In this document: positions 1 to 8,000 of the stretch, one piece after another
Position numbering within the stretch: position 1 is the first letter of the stretch
Layout of the letters: each line of letters starts with the position of its first letter
Source of the DNA: DMER64 sp049652385
GTDB lineage: Bacteria; Bacteroidota; Bacteroidia; Bacteroidales; UBA932
Assembly (NCBI GenBank): GCA_049652385.1
Contig: JBASDX010000005.1
Location: forward strand, 124,001-188,000
Reading direction: 5' to 3'
DNA: 64,000 nt
The notes under the pieces: generated by a model
Databases searched by the model: none
Told to the model about the DNA's origin: nothing
The model's input: only the letters and a program-made list of their open reading frames with translations
Position numbers and translations under genes: made by a program

Positions 1-74
1 AAGTCTTTGAAGTCCCTGATTGGGTGGTTATTGAAACTACATCCACAGAGTAATATAATGATTATCTTTATGTC

Positions 75-869
75 ATGGAAGTCCTCTTCTATGATGCGCC
101 TCAATGTACAAGTTGGCTTGTAAAACGGTTTGAGTCTATAAACTACACCGGAGGACCCATAATTGAAAAATTCATACCCACTAAATATTCCGGAATAGTT
201 TTTCATTTTGACGACCTTCCTACACTCTCTGCACCTTTCCAGATGCAGCTGCCCAAGTATTTTGTTGTCCCCTTAAGGCCGGTTGCGACAACTATACGGC
301 TGGAAGGCAACTTGCATACTTTCATTGCTCTTTGTAAACCGACCGTACTATCTGCCATCCTGCACATAGAATTGACCCATCCCACTTTGCCCTATGTTCC
401 CTTACCGGCAGCTCTTTTTGAACCGCTTTGGCAAGAGTTGTCTAAAGCAACTACGGATCAGGAAAGAGTCGACATTTTTTGCAGTTATTTTAACACTAAA
501 ATCTGCAAAAATTACAAACCCGACGAACTAGATACTCTATATGACTATATTCTTACACGTTCCAAAGCTACCCGTATATGTGACATTATTTCTGAGTACA
601 GTAAAAGCAACAGAACGTTACAAAGAGCATTTTACAAAAGAACTGGAATCACCCCCAAGTCTTTGCTAAGAATTGTAAGAATCAATCATATATGGCAATC
701 GATCAAAAACGGTACACCTCCTGACTATCAAGATTTAGTACTGGAGGGAAATTATTTTGATCAAACACATTTTATCAAAGATTTCAAAGCCATTACCGGA
801 GAAACGCCCGGCTCCTTTTTTAATCGAGACCTGAAAATTGTAAAAGCCCTCTCCGGTAACAAATACTGA
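75..869 (+). CDS. AraC-family transcriptional regulator
   Basis: 264 aa. The C-terminal ~100 residues are an AraC/XylS DNA-binding domain: a first helix-turn-helix around residues 170-200 (ISEYSKSNRTLQRAFYKRTG) and a second ending in the family signature FDQTHFIKDFKAITGETPGSFF near residues 230-250. The N-terminal ~150 residues are a ligand-sensing-type domain whose ligand I cannot name; it resembles uncharacterised N-terminal domains often fused to AraC helices in Bacteroidota. An in-frame stop at 51-53 makes the ATG at 75 the first start. A box TATCTTTA (63-70), one base off the TAnnTTTG promoter element, ends 4 nt before the ATG. The next gene follows after 5 nt on the same strand, so the two may be cotranscribed. 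The regulator family is certain; target genes are unknown. Confidence 0.85.
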   Translation: MEVLFYDAPQCTSWLVKRFESINYTGGPIIEKFIPTKYSGIVFHFDDLPTLSAPFQMQLPKYFVVPLRPVATTIRLEGNLHTFIALCKPTVLSAILHIELTHPTLPYVPLPAALFEPLWQELSKATTDQERVDIFCSYFNTKICKNYKPDELDTLYDYILTRSKATRICDIISEYSKSNRTLQRAFYKRTGITPKSLLRIVRINHIWQSIKNGTPPDYQDLVLEGNYFDQTHFIKDFKAITGETPGSFFNRDLKIVKALSGNKY

Positions 870-874
870 ATATT

Positions 875-1762
875 ATGAAACTGAAAACTTTTTGGAGAGT
901 TACTATACCGGGTATAGTACTTTTATGCGCCTCCTTTAAGGCTATAGGACAAACAACACCACAGGCTTTTTTGGCTATGTTGCCTCCGGCTCCTGCTACT
1001 ACTTGCATGGCAAGTGAATCGGAAAAAGATGCTTTTTATAAAAGAATCGAAGCCTTCAACAAGGCTTATGATGACTATATAGTAAGGTGGGAATCAGGAA
1101 GTTCTCCATCATCAATGACAGAGAAAGAAAAAGACAAATCAGTTAAGCAAGCGCTCAAACAGAGTGATCTCAATATGGATGAACTTATGGCTCTTCAGAA
1201 TATGAGCGAAGAAGAACAACAGAAATGGGCCATGCAATACGCCGCAAGAATGGAGAAAAACAAAAATGTTTCTCAAAGCCAAAACCTCACAAAATTGTTT
1301 ATGAAGAAGCAGGAAATCATGGACCAATTGGAATTGCATATGGAGCGTGTTGTGATGGACATTCATGAATTCCAGAATATAAAAATTGCAGAAAACAAAA
1401 AATTAGACGAAAAACTCAATCCCATAAAAGTGGAATTGCAATCTATAGAGACTATATTTATATCCAAAGAAGATGAAGCCCGTGTTATGACCCTCCTGCG
1501 TCAGGAATACGAACTTAAAAAGGCATTTTGTGAAAAAATGAGCCCTCTTTGGCTGGCAGTCATCAACAAAAGACTGGCGTATACTAAAAAAGCCATTCAT
1601 CTATGGATAGAACTAGCTGAAGTTGAAAACCAGATTTCACTTCAACAAACAGGTTTTAAAGCGTACAAAGACGTTAATTATCCGGGTATCAAAGAGGTAG
1701 CGGAGTATGCCAAAGCGTTGGAAAACAGCTATGATTACTGGGTAGGTCCTTTTAGACACTAG
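875..1762 (+). CDS. Uncharacterised exported protein
   Basis: 295 aa with a clear Sec signal peptide: basic start, hydrophobic core (about residues 10-22), and a likely cut after a short motif ending in AIGQ near residue 26. The mature part begins with a proline-rich stretch, then is highly charged and mostly helical, rich in Glu, Lys and Gln over residues 50-220, with coiled-coil-like character. No lipobox cysteine, catalytic motif or known domain was recognised. It lies 5 nt after the AraC gene, suggesting a shared transcript, and its stop overlaps the convergent gene at 1759-2277 by 4 nt. It is probably periplasmic. Function unknown. Confidence 0.7.
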   Translation: MKLKTFWRVTIPGIVLLCASFKAIGQTTPQAFLAMLPPAPATTCMASESEKDAFYKRIEAFNKAYDDYIVRWESGSSPSSMTEKEKDKSVKQALKQSDLNMDELMALQNMSEEEQQKWAMQYAARMEKNKNVSQSQNLTKLFMKKQEIMDQLELHMERVVMDIHEFQNIKIAENKKLDEKLNPIKVELQSIETIFISKEDEARVMTLLRQEYELKKAFCEKMSPLWLAVINKRLAYTKKAIHLWIELAEVENQISLQQTGFKAYKDVNYPGIKEVAEYAKALENSYDYWVGPFRH

Positions 1763-2277
1763 TAGAATGTATAAAAGAAGCCAAGTCCGAAGCTCAAAAA
1801 TGAAGGGAAACGGATATTGAGCTTCAAGTCCGGTGGAGGCATTTTCCTCACCTCCTCATGTGCCAGTTGAAGAAGAGCACCTATATCCAGCTCGAGGCCA
1901 AAACGGCGGGAAAAATGGAGCTCCCTTCCCAGCCTCGGCACCAGATAAACAAACGTTTCCTTTTTAGCAAGCGTATCATACCACATATAATCAACGCCGA
2001 CCCTTGCATACCAGGGTCGGATATCTGAATATTTTGTTTTTCCTGCAAAATGAAAACGCACATCTCCCAACACAGAAAAAATGCGTTCTTCTTTCATAGG
2101 CATTGTTCCACCGTATAATCCCAGTTGAAACTGTTCCAACTGTATGCTGACTCCGGCATGTGCCAGCTCGGGTACGCCTACCCCTGCATGGACCTTAAAA
2201 GAACTTTGTCCATAGAGTATACTGCTGTTTAGCAAAAATACCTGAAAGGCGATAAAAAAAGCAACGACTGCTTTCAC
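1759..2277 (-). CDS. Small outer-membrane-type beta-barrel protein, uncharacterised
   Basis: 172 aa, beginning with a GTG codon because an in-frame stop lies just upstream at 2293-2295. Residues 1-23 form a signal peptide (hydrophobic core, likely cut after LYGQ). The rest alternates polar and hydrophobic/aromatic residues, as in transmembrane beta strands, and the chain ends in aromatics (FGLGFFYTFY), the usual C-terminal signal for outer-membrane barrel assembly. It resembles the small porin-like or outer-membrane beta-barrel families of Bacteroidota, but no specific family is recognised. Codons 3-6 can pair with a complementary 11-nt stretch upstream (see the inverted repeat at 2261-2336), which could affect translation. 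Confidence 0.65.
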   Translation of the reverse strand: MKAVVAFFIAFQVFLLNSSILYGQSSFKVHAGVGVPELAHAGVSIQLEQFQLGLYGGTMPMKEERIFSVLGDVRFHFAGKTKYSDIRPWYARVGVDYMWYDTLAKKETFVYLVPRLGRELHFSRRFGLELDIGALLQLAHEEVRKMPPPDLKLNIRFPSFLSFGLGFFYTFY

Positions 2278-2336
2278 AACGTATATAAATTTTCACCTAA
2301 GACGTTGATAGCCACAGAAAACGTTGCAGTCGTTGC
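2261..2336 (-). promoter_or_regulatory. Inverted repeat overlapping the start of the 1759-2277 gene
   Basis: GCAACGACTGC at 2261-2271 and its exact reverse complement GCAGTCGTTGC at 2326-2336 are separated by 54 nt. The first arm lies within codons 3-6 of the minus-strand gene that starts at 2277; the second is in its leader. A TAnnTTTG match on the minus strand (TAGTTTTG, 2359-2352) would start a transcript that contains both arms, so the mRNA could fold an 11-bp stem that encloses the GTG start in its loop and covers the first codons. Regulation is inferred, not shown. Confidence 0.35.
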
Positions 2337-2356
2337 TAAAAAAATGAAATCCAAAA

Positions 2357-2803
2357 CTACTTGTCACCCGTTTTGACGGCAATATTTACAGGGGTTACGT
2401 GTTGTAAATTATCGCTAACGGGGCATCGGTCTTCTATGGCTTTTATCCATTTTTGAAGCGTTGCTTCATCTGCATCTGTATCGGCTTTCAGTACAACGGA
2501 AATCTCTTTGAATCCGGCACGTTCCTCAAAGCTTTGCCCAAACAACCGGGCCGGGTTCAACAAACCACTAATATCCAATTTCAAACTTCTCAATTCCATG
2601 TTCATTTCTTGAGCAACCAGATGGGCCATTACGTTAAGACATCCCGCAAAGGCTCCCAGTAAGTATTCCACCGGATTGGGTCCTTCATTTGTTCCACCCA
2701 ATTCTGCCGGTTCATCTATCAAAAATTTAAAACTACGTGCTTTAATAACAGCTTTTGTTGCGCTTTCACTCTGGGCGCTTACCCTTACTTTCATATCGTT
2801 CAT
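2357..2803 (-). CDS. OsmC/Ohr-family thiol peroxidase-like protein
   Basis: 148 aa, close to the usual OsmC length. It keeps the family layout: an N-terminal beta sheet, a central helix carrying the first conserved cysteine (AFAGCLNVMAH, about residue 55), and the second conserved cysteine in the motif RCPVSDN (about residue 128). In OsmC/Ohr proteins these two cysteines reduce organic hydroperoxides. The protein is cytoplasmic. It is transcribed divergently from a Crp/Fnr regulator, with 119 bp between the starts that contain a perfect 14-bp palindrome, so control by that regulator is plausible. The ATG at 2803 is used here; a second ATG at 2794 is possible. Confidence 0.88.
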   Translation of the reverse strand: MNDMKVRVSAQSESATKAVIKARSFKFLIDEPAELGGTNEGPNPVEYLLGAFAGCLNVMAHLVAQEMNMELRSLKLDISGLLNPARLFGQSFEERAGFKEISVVLKADTDADEATLQKWIKAIEDRCPVSDNLQHVTPVNIAVKTGDK

Positions 2804-2849
2804 AATCCAATACTTTTAAAAATTATGACACATTATTTGCATATAGAAT

Positions 2850-2869
2850 GCCGTACCGGCTGTTACGGC
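2850..2869. repeat. Short inverted repeat in the osmC/crp intergenic region
   Basis: GCCGTA (2850-2855) and TACGGC (2864-2869) form a 6-bp inverted repeat with an 8-nt loop, 28 bp inside the divergent promoter region. It may be a second operator half-site pair or a small hairpin. No T-tract follows, so it is not a terminator. Confidence 0.25.
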
Positions 2870-2892
2870 TATGCAGTTTTTAATGATAAAAC

Positions 2893-2906
2893 ATGTAATA
2901 TTACAT
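2893..2906. promoter_or_regulatory. Candidate Crp/Fnr-type operator (perfect palindrome)
   Basis: ATGTAATATTACAT is a perfect 14-bp palindrome, 16 bp upstream of the Crp/Fnr-like gene at 2923 and 89 bp upstream of the divergent OsmC gene. Its TGTAA...TTACA form suits a dimeric helix-turn-helix regulator, making autoregulation by the adjacent gene the simplest reading. This is inferred from symmetry and position only. Confidence 0.45.
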
Positions 2907-2922
2907 TTTATAATCCGTTCAT

Positions 2923-3582
2923 ATGAAACAACTTTTACCGTATTCTTGGACAGAACATCTTACAGAATCTGAGTTACAGGAACTTATGAGTTCTTCTGTC
3001 GTCATATCCTACGATAAAAATGAAATAATCATCAAACAAGGTTCTATGGCTTCTCAAATTTTGACCCTGGAACAAGGAATGGTCAAATTGAATTACAGAG
3101 AAAGTAACAAAAACATTACGTTTGGTTTTGGTTCCAGCGGAGACTTCATAGGACTGATGTGTTCTTTCGTTAAAAAGAAACTCGATTTTTCTGCAATTGC
3201 CATTACTCCTTGTCAGGTACGGATATTTGACAGAGATGTATTTGAAGATCTTATTGGACGTAACGGAGCCTTTGCCGTACATATTGTAACGCTCATGTCT
3301 GAATTGATAAATGGCGCTGTTAAAAGGTTTATCATTTATAGCAACAGAAATGTCAGTGGAGCCCTGGCTACCTTTTTGTTAAACCTGGTAAAAGTATTTG
3401 ATTCGGAAGAATTCGAAATTCCTTTTACCCGGGAAGAGTTGGCACATACCTTGGGCTATTCTAAAGAAAGCATCATCAATACGCTTTCTGAATTTCAAAG
3501 AGACGGTATTCTGTCGGTTTCCGGTAAACATTTGAGTGTTCTGGACAGAAGTGGCCTGGAGCGTATAGCACATCTGGGATAG
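2923..3582 (+). CDS. Crp/Fnr-family transcriptional regulator
   Basis: 219 aa, standard family length. Residues ~10-125 form a cyclic-nucleotide-binding-type beta barrel; residues ~150-215 form a Crp-type winged helix with the recognition-helix region FTREELAHTLGYSKESIINT. No cysteine cluster for an Fnr iron-sulfur centre is present, and the cAMP-contact motif is not intact, so the effector is unknown; such proteins in Bacteroidota often sense redox or nitrosative stress. It is divergent from the OsmC-like gene, and a perfect palindrome lies 16 bp before its ATG, which suggests self-regulation together with the peroxidase. Confidence 0.88.
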   Translation: MKQLLPYSWTEHLTESELQELMSSSVVISYDKNEIIIKQGSMASQILTLEQGMVKLNYRESNKNITFGFGSSGDFIGLMCSFVKKKLDFSAIAITPCQVRIFDRDVFEDLIGRNGAFAVHIVTLMSELINGAVKRFIIYSNRNVSGALATFLLNLVKVFDSEEFEIPFTREELAHTLGYSKESIINTLSEFQRDGILSVSGKHLSVLDRSGLERIAHLG

Positions 3583-3606
3583 GGTCTGTATGCAGCCGGA
3601 AACGCC

Positions 3607-3713
3607 CAGCCTCAAGATGGTGCGCAACAGGTTTTTTTTGCCAAGTATATCCGTCTTATTAACAGCTACATACCCTTTTTCTAAGCAAAATCTTGCGCAC
3701 CATCTTGAGGCTG
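3607..3713. repeat. 107-bp element with 21-bp perfect terminal inverted repeats
   Basis: The 21 nt at 3607-3627 (beginning CAGCCTCAAGATGG) recur as an exact reverse complement at 3693-3713, with 65 nt between. The interior contains a T8 run at 3632-3639 and no open reading frame of note. The size and terminal repeats fit a small non-autonomous mobile element (MITE), but I see no convincing target-site duplication. It lies in the gene-free interval 3583-3883 between the Crp/Fnr gene and tRNA-Ser. Confidence 0.5.
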
Positions 3714-3762
3714 GATGCGCAGTGGCGCCAAAGGCGCTCGGTGTTCCCTAGGGGGGTGGCTT

Positions 3763-3973
<211 letters not shown>

Positions 3974-4001
3974 GTGAGGGGGGCAAAGGTAAGTATTCTT
4001 T

Positions 4002-4628
4002 TTATTTTTTGGCGAAAAACTTATAATGGAAAAACAGCAGGTACAAAGCGCCGCAAGTTATGGCTGAGTCGGCTACATTGAATATGAAGCGAAAGAAAAC
4101 AAAGTGTCTGCCGCCAAAGACTGGAAAACCCTCGGGCAATACGGTATCTATCAAGGGAAAATAAAGCATATCCACTACTTTGCCTTGTAAAAAAGGTGCA
4201 TATCCACCATCGGCGGGGAAGAGAGTGGCTACTTGTGTAAGACCGGATGAGCTGAATATCAATCCGTAAAAAGCAGAGTCTATGATGTTTCCAACGGCTC
4301 CTACCAGGACTAAAGACAAGCCAACCAGAATGCCCATGGGTGTTTCCGGTTTTTTGAGCAACCTGCGTATATATATGATGATGAATATACTAAGTGCAAT
4401 GCGAAACAGGCTCAAAATCAACTTGCCTCCGTTTCCTCCAAAGGCCATTCCAAAGGCCATGCCTTCGTTCTCTACAAAGCACAATTGAAACCAGGACCCC
4501 AACACGTTTAAGCTTTGGCCCAGCGTAAAATGAGTTTTAATCCAAATCTTGGATACTTGATCCAGGACAAGGATTGAAAAAATTATCAGTGCAAGGATTT
4601 TACCTCGGGACAATGTGCCCTTCCCCAT
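4002..4628 (-). CDS. lspA: Lipoprotein signal peptidase (signal peptidase II)
   Basis: 208 aa inner-membrane aspartyl protease that removes signal peptides from diacylglyceryl-modified prolipoproteins. Four hydrophobic segments are visible (about residues 10-26, 65-90, 100-120, 180-200). Family motifs are present: DQVSK near residue 23, the ENEGMAFG block, GAVGNIIDS with one catalytic Asp, and FNVADSAITCG with the second. It is longer than E. coli LspA (164 aa), with an extra segment of about 30 residues before the last motif, as usual in Bacteroidota. It follows dksA by 8 nt, so ileS, dksA and lspA probably share a transcript. Confidence 0.95.
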   Translation of the reverse strand: MGKGTLSRGKILALIIFSILVLDQVSKIWIKTHFTLGQSLNVLGSWFQLCFVENEGMAFGMAFGGNGGKLILSLFRIALSIFIIIYIRRLLKKPETPMGILVGLSLVLVGAVGNIIDSAFYGLIFSSSGLTQVATLFPADGGYAPFLQGKVVDMLYFPLIDTVLPEGFPVFGGRHFVFFRFIFNVADSAITCGALYLLFFHYKFFAKK

Positions 4629-4636
4629 AAAAGCCG

Positions 4637-5059
4637 TTATTCCCGTTGGTTTTTTGCTTCTACAGAAAGGGTAGCATGAGGTACCAGCCGTAGCCGTTCC
4701 TTAGGAATTAATTTACCTGTGGCCCGGCAAATACCATACGTTTTGTTCTCGATCCTAACCAAAGCCATTTCCAGGGACTGTATAAATTTATGTTGACGTT
4801 GAGCCAACTGTCCCGATTCTTCTTTCGAGAGGGCCGAGGCGCCTTCTTCCAGCACTTTAAATGTGGGAGAGGTGTCTTCGGTATCGTTACTTTGACTGTG
4901 AGTAACAATCGCTTTCAGTTCTTCATAATCGGCTCTTGCCTTTGCCAGCTTCTCATTAATCAGCTCCTTGAATTCCTGAAGCTCCTCATCGGTATAACGA
5001 ACCTTTTCTTTTACTTCTCCTTCAACCTTTTTATCGGTTTTGCTTCTGTTTGTACTCAT
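4637..5059 (-). CDS. TraR/DksA-family regulator with reduced zinc finger
   Basis: 140 aa. Residues 20-100 form the helical coiled-coil hairpin of DksA-like proteins, which enter the RNA polymerase secondary channel. The C-terminal finger reads YGICRATGKLIPKERLRLVPHA: only one of the four zinc cysteines of E. coli DksA remains, with a His in place of a later ligand. This reduced finger is common in Bacteroidota homologues as I recall them, so the protein is probably functional but not a classical C4 zinc protein. It sits between ileS and lspA, 38 nt downstream of ileS. A minus-strand TAnnTTTG match (TACATTTG, 5089-5082) could give it its own promoter. Confidence 0.88.
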   Translation of the reverse strand: MSTNRSKTDKKVEGEVKEKVRYTDEELQEFKELINEKLAKARADYEELKAIVTHSQSNDTEDTSPTFKVLEEGASALSKEESGQLAQRQHKFIQSLEMALVRIENKTYGICRATGKLIPKERLRLVPHATLSVEAKNQRE

Positions 5060-5097
5060 GGTTCCAGTTTTTAGGAAAGTACAAATGTACTACTTTA

Positions 5098-8000
5098 TTA
5101 TGACTTCTCAATATAAATAGAGAGGCTACCGTCTTCCCATTCTACATCATGAGAACCTGAGGGGACCGGTGCCACCGTTATTTCTTGGGCAAGTACCTGA
5201 CTTGCAATGTATTGTTTATGCTCAGATACCGCTTGGGCAATAGAAATTCTGTCTTCAACCACTACACGAATCTTATCTGTAACTTCCAACCCGGTGTCTT
5301 TCCTCAAATTTTGTATGCGATTGATCAGTTCCCGAGCCGTTCCCTCTCGTTCCAACGCTTCTGTAAGTGTCACATCCAATGCTACAGTCAGTAGTCCGTC
5401 AACAGCTATAAGCCAACCGGGCAAATCTTCAGAGGTAATGGTCACATCTTCTCTTTCCAGCAAAACAGGTCCCGAAGGAAGGTCCAATGTATAATACCTG
5501 GTGAGTCCGTTTTGTGTATCTTCCTCATTGACAGCTCTTTCAAACGTTGCAATATCTTCTTGCGAAAATTCTTTCAAGGCAGCGGTTATTTCTTTCATTT
5601 TCTGTCCGTGCTTTTTACCCAATACCTTGAAATTAGGTTTGATACCTTTAAGAATCAACCCGGCCGTATCGTGAACAAAATTCATTTCTTTGACATTTGT
5701 TTCATTCAGCACAATGGATTTCACCTGTTCCAGATTTTCTTCCAACGATTTGTCCAAAACCGGTACTAATACTCTGCTCAAGGGCTGACGGACTTTAATA
5801 TTCACTTTACGTCTCAGGGCCAAAATCATAGATGTGTATCTTTGAGCTAAATCCATCCTCGCTTCAAGCAATGGATCTATCACGCTTTCATCCGGATTGG
5901 GCATCAATTCCAGATGCACGGAATCTCCCAAAGTAAGATCCAGGTACAAACGTTCCATGTAAACCGGCGAAATAGGCGCACCCAGCAGAGCGATCGTCTT
6001 TAAACAAGCGTAAAGCGTCTGATAAGCAGCTCGTTTGTCTTCATCCATTTGCCCGCCCCAGAAACGTTTTCTATTGAGTCTTACGTACCAATTGCTTAAT
6101 TGATCACAAACAAAATCCTGGATCAAACGACCCGCCGTCGTAATATCGTAACGCTCATATGCTTGAACCACGTCTTTAATGAGGGTATTGAGCAAAGAAA
6201 TAATCCATCGGTCCATTTCCGGTCGCCGGTGTACGGGCACAAAAGCAGCAAAAGCCGAGGCGGCGGAAGCGGTCCGGGCAGAGGCGGAAGCGGTCCGGGC
6301 AGAGGCGGAAGTAGCGGAGGCGGAAGTAGCGGAGGCGGAAACGGCAGAAGCAGCAACGGAAACATCAGCAGCAGAGGCGGAAGCAGCAGGAGCGTCAACA
6401 GCTGTGGTGGAGGCATCAGCAGCAGAGGCGTGAGCGGGCGTAAAGCCGTCTACGTTAGCGTATAGAGCGAAAAAGGAATACGTGTTGTATAACGTTCCAA
6501 AGAATTTGCGGCGTGTTTCATCTACGCCGCTCTCATCGAACCGCAAGTTGTCCCAGGGTTGTGCGTTCGTGAGCATATACCAACGCAAGGGATCGGCTCC
6601 ATATTTCTCCAGCATAAGGAACGGGTCTACCGTATTGTTCAGCCGTTTACTCATTTTGTTGCCGTTCTTGTCAAGGATTAACCCGTTGGAAAGCACATTC
6701 CTGAAGCAAATGCGGTCGTTTATCATTACCGCTATGGCGTGAAGCGTAAAAAACCATCCTCGGGTCTGGTCAACCCCCTCGGCAATAAAATCACCTACTT
6801 GTCCAAATTCGGGAGTACCCAATTTCTTCAAACCTTCCTGAGAAAAAGGCATGGAACCGGAATCGAACCACACGTCAACCAAATCCAATTCTCGGTACAT
6901 GGGGTGCCCTGCAGGAGAAACAAGTACCCAATCGTCTACATAGGGACGATGCAGGTCAATTTTGTCGTAGTTTTCTTTACTGAAATCACCCGGTACAAAC
7001 CCTTTGTCTTTTAACGGATTGGCTTTCATAAATCCTTTGGCTGCCGATTCTTCCAAAGCTTCGTACAATTCTTTGATGGATCCTATACACCGCTCTTCCG
7101 TGCCGTCTTCCGTACGCCAAATAGGTAGTGGAGTACCCCAGTAACGGCTTCTGGAAAGATTCCAATCCTGCAGGTTTTCCAACCATTTGCCAAAACGGCC
7201 CGTTCCTGTCGATTCCGGTTTCCAGTTAATGTTTTTGTTCAATTCCAACATCCGGTCTTTTGCAGCCGTAGTTTTTATGAACCAGGAATCGAGCGGATAA
7301 TACAAGATGGGCTTGTCGGTACGCCAGCAGTGCGGATAATTATGAACCATCTTTTCTATGCGCAGCACTTGCCCCGTTTCTTTCAACCACATGCATATAT
7401 CTATATCCAAAGAGTCTTCTTCCCATGCGTTTTCAGATGCAGGCCTGTATTCATTCTTGACAAAACGTCCGGCAAACGGGGCGTACAAGGTAGTATCTAC
7501 GGATTTTTCCACAAAATCCGGATCCAAATCTACAATACTGTAAAATTTCCCTGTTTTATCGACCATCGGACAAAGCGTCCCGTGAATGTCTTTAAGCAAC
7601 AAAGCCGGCACACCGTGCAAACGGGCTACTTTATTGTCGTCATCACCAAAAGTAGGTGCAATATGCACTATACCCGTTCCGTCCTCTGTCGTCACAAAAT
7701 CTCCCGTAATGACACGGAAAGCACCTTCTCCGGGGTTCACCCAGGGTATCAGCTGGCGGTAAGCTATACCTTCCAATTGTTTGCCCGTATATACAACCGG
7801 TTCCACCCTGAAAGGCAGGGCTTTGTCTTTGGGCGTAGGCGGTTCCATCGGCAACCGGGCATGGGCTGCAGGGAAAAACGTTTCTATCAGATCTTCTGCC
7901 AATATGACGGTGATGGGTTCTGCCGTATACGGATTGAATGTGCGTACAACACGGTACCGTATGGAAGGTCCTACACAAAGGGCTGTGTTCGACGGCAGCG

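Noticed and set aside
1..53. Possible 3' end of an upstream gene (17 open codons, then TAA)
   Set aside because: Too short to recognise and cut by the window edge; it may be chance.
6100..6465. Gly/Ser-rich 121-codon frame opposite ileS
   Set aside because: It is the antisense of the tandem-repeat tract in ileS and has no start context or homology.
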